Shown here piece by piece: positions 6,602 through 7,460 of a DNA stretch of 7,460 nucleotides. Origin of the DNA: Cycloclasticus sp. (lineage in GTDB: Bacteria > Pseudomonadota > Gammaproteobacteria > Methylococcales > Cycloclasticaceae); NCBI GenBank assembly GCA_018066825.1, contig JAGPVU010000131.1, forward strand, positions 1 to 7,460. Direction: 5' to 3'. The notes below the pieces were generated by a model. That model saw only the letters and a program-made list of their open reading frames with translations. It was not told the DNA's origin and searched no databases. Every line of letters begins with the position of its first letter. Position 1 is the first letter of the stretch. The position numbers were made by a program, and so were the translations under genes.

Positions 6602-7460
6602 TTACACCTTATCTTCAATAAGCGTTGAGACAATTTTTGCTGCCTGTCTATCCGCATCACGTGTTAATTCGTCTTTCATTATAATAAATTCGCTGACCAT
6701 AGCGTTCGCCCTTGCAGGATGCTGATGTAATTGTATTAACTCGTCAGCCAATGCTTTATCTGTCGCCTTATCAAGCAAAAATTCCTTAACCACGGACTTA
6801 TTGGCTATTAAATTAGGCATTGATACGAAAGGTGTTTTTAATAACTGGAATGTATTGATGACCCACGCCGTTAAAGGCGATAATTTATACGCGACTACCA
6901 TCGGTTTTTTAGCTAGCAACACTTCAAGAGTTGCCGTACCTGATGCGGTTAGAACATAATTTGACGCCGATATCATTATTTTAGAGTCGATTACTTTTAC
7001 CGTTAAATTCAGTTTAATGCCTGACTCAATGTAAATTTTTTCAAACGAGCTTTTACAAGATTGGTCGGCCATGGGTACCAGTATTTTCAGGTCTGGAATT
7101 GTATTTGCACAGCGTTGAGCGGCTTTAATAAACAACAAACCATGGCGATTTATTTCACCTAAGCGGCTACCTGGCATCAGGGTTAACACACAGTCATCAG
7201 GTTTTATATCTAATTTATTTCTGGCTGACTCACTGCTCAGTGTTAACTTAAATTGGTCGGCTAATGGGTGCCCAACAAAATGAGCAGGCACCTGTGTATT
7301 GGCGAAGTAGCGTTCTTCAAACGGAAAAATACACAGTAATGCATTTAGCGAACCAATCAATTTCTTAATTCGTTTAGGACGCCAAGCCCAGACAGTTGGG
7401 CTGACATAATGTACTGTTTTGATACCTTTTTGATGCAGGTCACGTTCTAGCTTTAAATTA
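6602..7460 (-). CDS. lpxB: Lipid A disaccharide synthase, 5' end outside the window
   Basis: LpxB (glycosyltransferase family 19) condenses UDP-2,3-diacylglucosamine with lipid X to give the tetraacyl disaccharide of lipid A, at the cytoplasmic face of the inner membrane. The window holds 285 codons, about three quarters of a protein that is 382 residues in E. coli; roughly the first 100 residues are missing. The frame is open to the window edge. Upstream of a TTG at 7360 it encodes KGIKTVHYVSPTVWAWRPKR, matching E. coli KKQGIKTIHYVSPSVWAWR, so that TTG is an internal Leu and not a start. Further marks (visible numbering): FPFEERYF (45-52), GHPLAD (63-68), LMPGSR (94-99), SGTATLE (173-179), MVVAYK (187-192) and MPNLIANKSVVKE (214-226), typical of the UDP-sugar-binding C-terminal half. 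It ends in TAA 2 nt before rnhB, consistent with one operon. The genes expected upstream (lpxA, fabZ, lpxD) are not visible. Confidence 0.97.
   Translation of the reverse strand, partial: NLKLERDLHQKGIKTVHYVSPTVWAWRPKRIKKLIGSLNALLCIFPFEERYFANTQVPAHFVGHPLADQFKLTLSSESARNKLDIKPDDCVLTLMPGSRLGEINRHGLLFIKAAQRCANTIPDLKILVPMADQSCKSSFEKIYIESGIKLNLTVKVIDSKIMISASNYVLTASGTATLEVLLAKKPMVVAYKLSPLTAWVINTFQLLKTPFVSMPNLIANKSVVKEFLLDKATDKALADELIQLHQHPARANAMVSEFIIMKDELTRDADRQAAKIVSTLIEDKV
6605..6610 (-). promoter_or_regulatory. Ribosome binding site of rnhB, inside the lpxB end
   Basis: AAGGTG on the minus strand ends 5 nt before the GTG start of rnhB and lies in the last codons of lpxB. It supports the GTG as the true start and ties rnhB translation to lpxB. 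Confidence 0.65.

Noticed and set aside
7358..7360. TTG at 7360 as the start of lpxB
   Set aside because: The frame continues upstream to the window edge with strongly conserved LpxB sequence (HYVSPTVWAW), so this TTG is an internal leucine codon.
1..7460. Search for a new system, mobile element, CRISPR, phage or tRNA genes
   Set aside because: Essentially all of the window is filled by six conserved housekeeping genes in a known order. The gaps are 106 nt or less and hold no terminal inverted repeats, spacer arrays or tRNA-like folds that I can see.

Overview
The window is a compact housekeeping gene cluster read entirely from the minus strand. In transcription order (high to low coordinates) it holds: the 3' three-quarters of lpxB (lipid A disaccharide synthase), rnhB (RNase HII), dnaE (DNA polymerase III alpha), accA (acetyl-CoA carboxylase carboxyltransferase alpha), tilS (tRNA-Ile lysidine synthetase), and the first nine codons of pyrG (CTP synthase) at the left edge. 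The order lpxB-rnhB-dnaE-accA-tilS-pyrG and the close match of every protein to the E. coli/Pseudomonas families point to a gammaproteobacterium. The AT-leaning composition and many A/T homopolymers suggest a lineage of moderate or low GC rather than Pseudomonas itself. Genus cannot be read from the sequence.

Layout: lpxB (6602-7460, 5' end outside the window) stops 2 nt before the GTG of rnhB. The rnhB TGA overlaps the dnaE ATG in an ATGA junction. dnaE is separated from accA by 42 nt, and accA from tilS by 60 nt. tilS is followed by a 106-nt gap with a good -10 box, an 8-bp direct repeat and the pyrG ribosome binding site and start. No convincing intrinsic terminator was seen in any gap, so the five upstream genes look like one polycistronic unit that may read into pyrG. 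pyrG probably also has its own promoter.

The genes do not form one pathway. They serve envelope lipid A synthesis, removal of RNA from DNA, chromosome replication, the first step of fatty acid synthesis, decoding of AUA codons and CTP supply, all growth-linked functions often packed together in gammaproteobacteria. Two start sites need care: DnaE most likely begins at 6036, not at the longer upstream start at 6084, and lpxB runs in frame to the window edge rather than starting at the internal TTG at 7360.

I found no new system, mobile element, CRISPR array or RNA gene. The points worth a second look are small: an unusually degraded PHP metal site in DnaE, homopolymer tracts in rnhB (one at a catalytic residue), the pyrG upstream repeat, a 9-mer shared by two intergenic gaps, and the accA and tilS translation starts.
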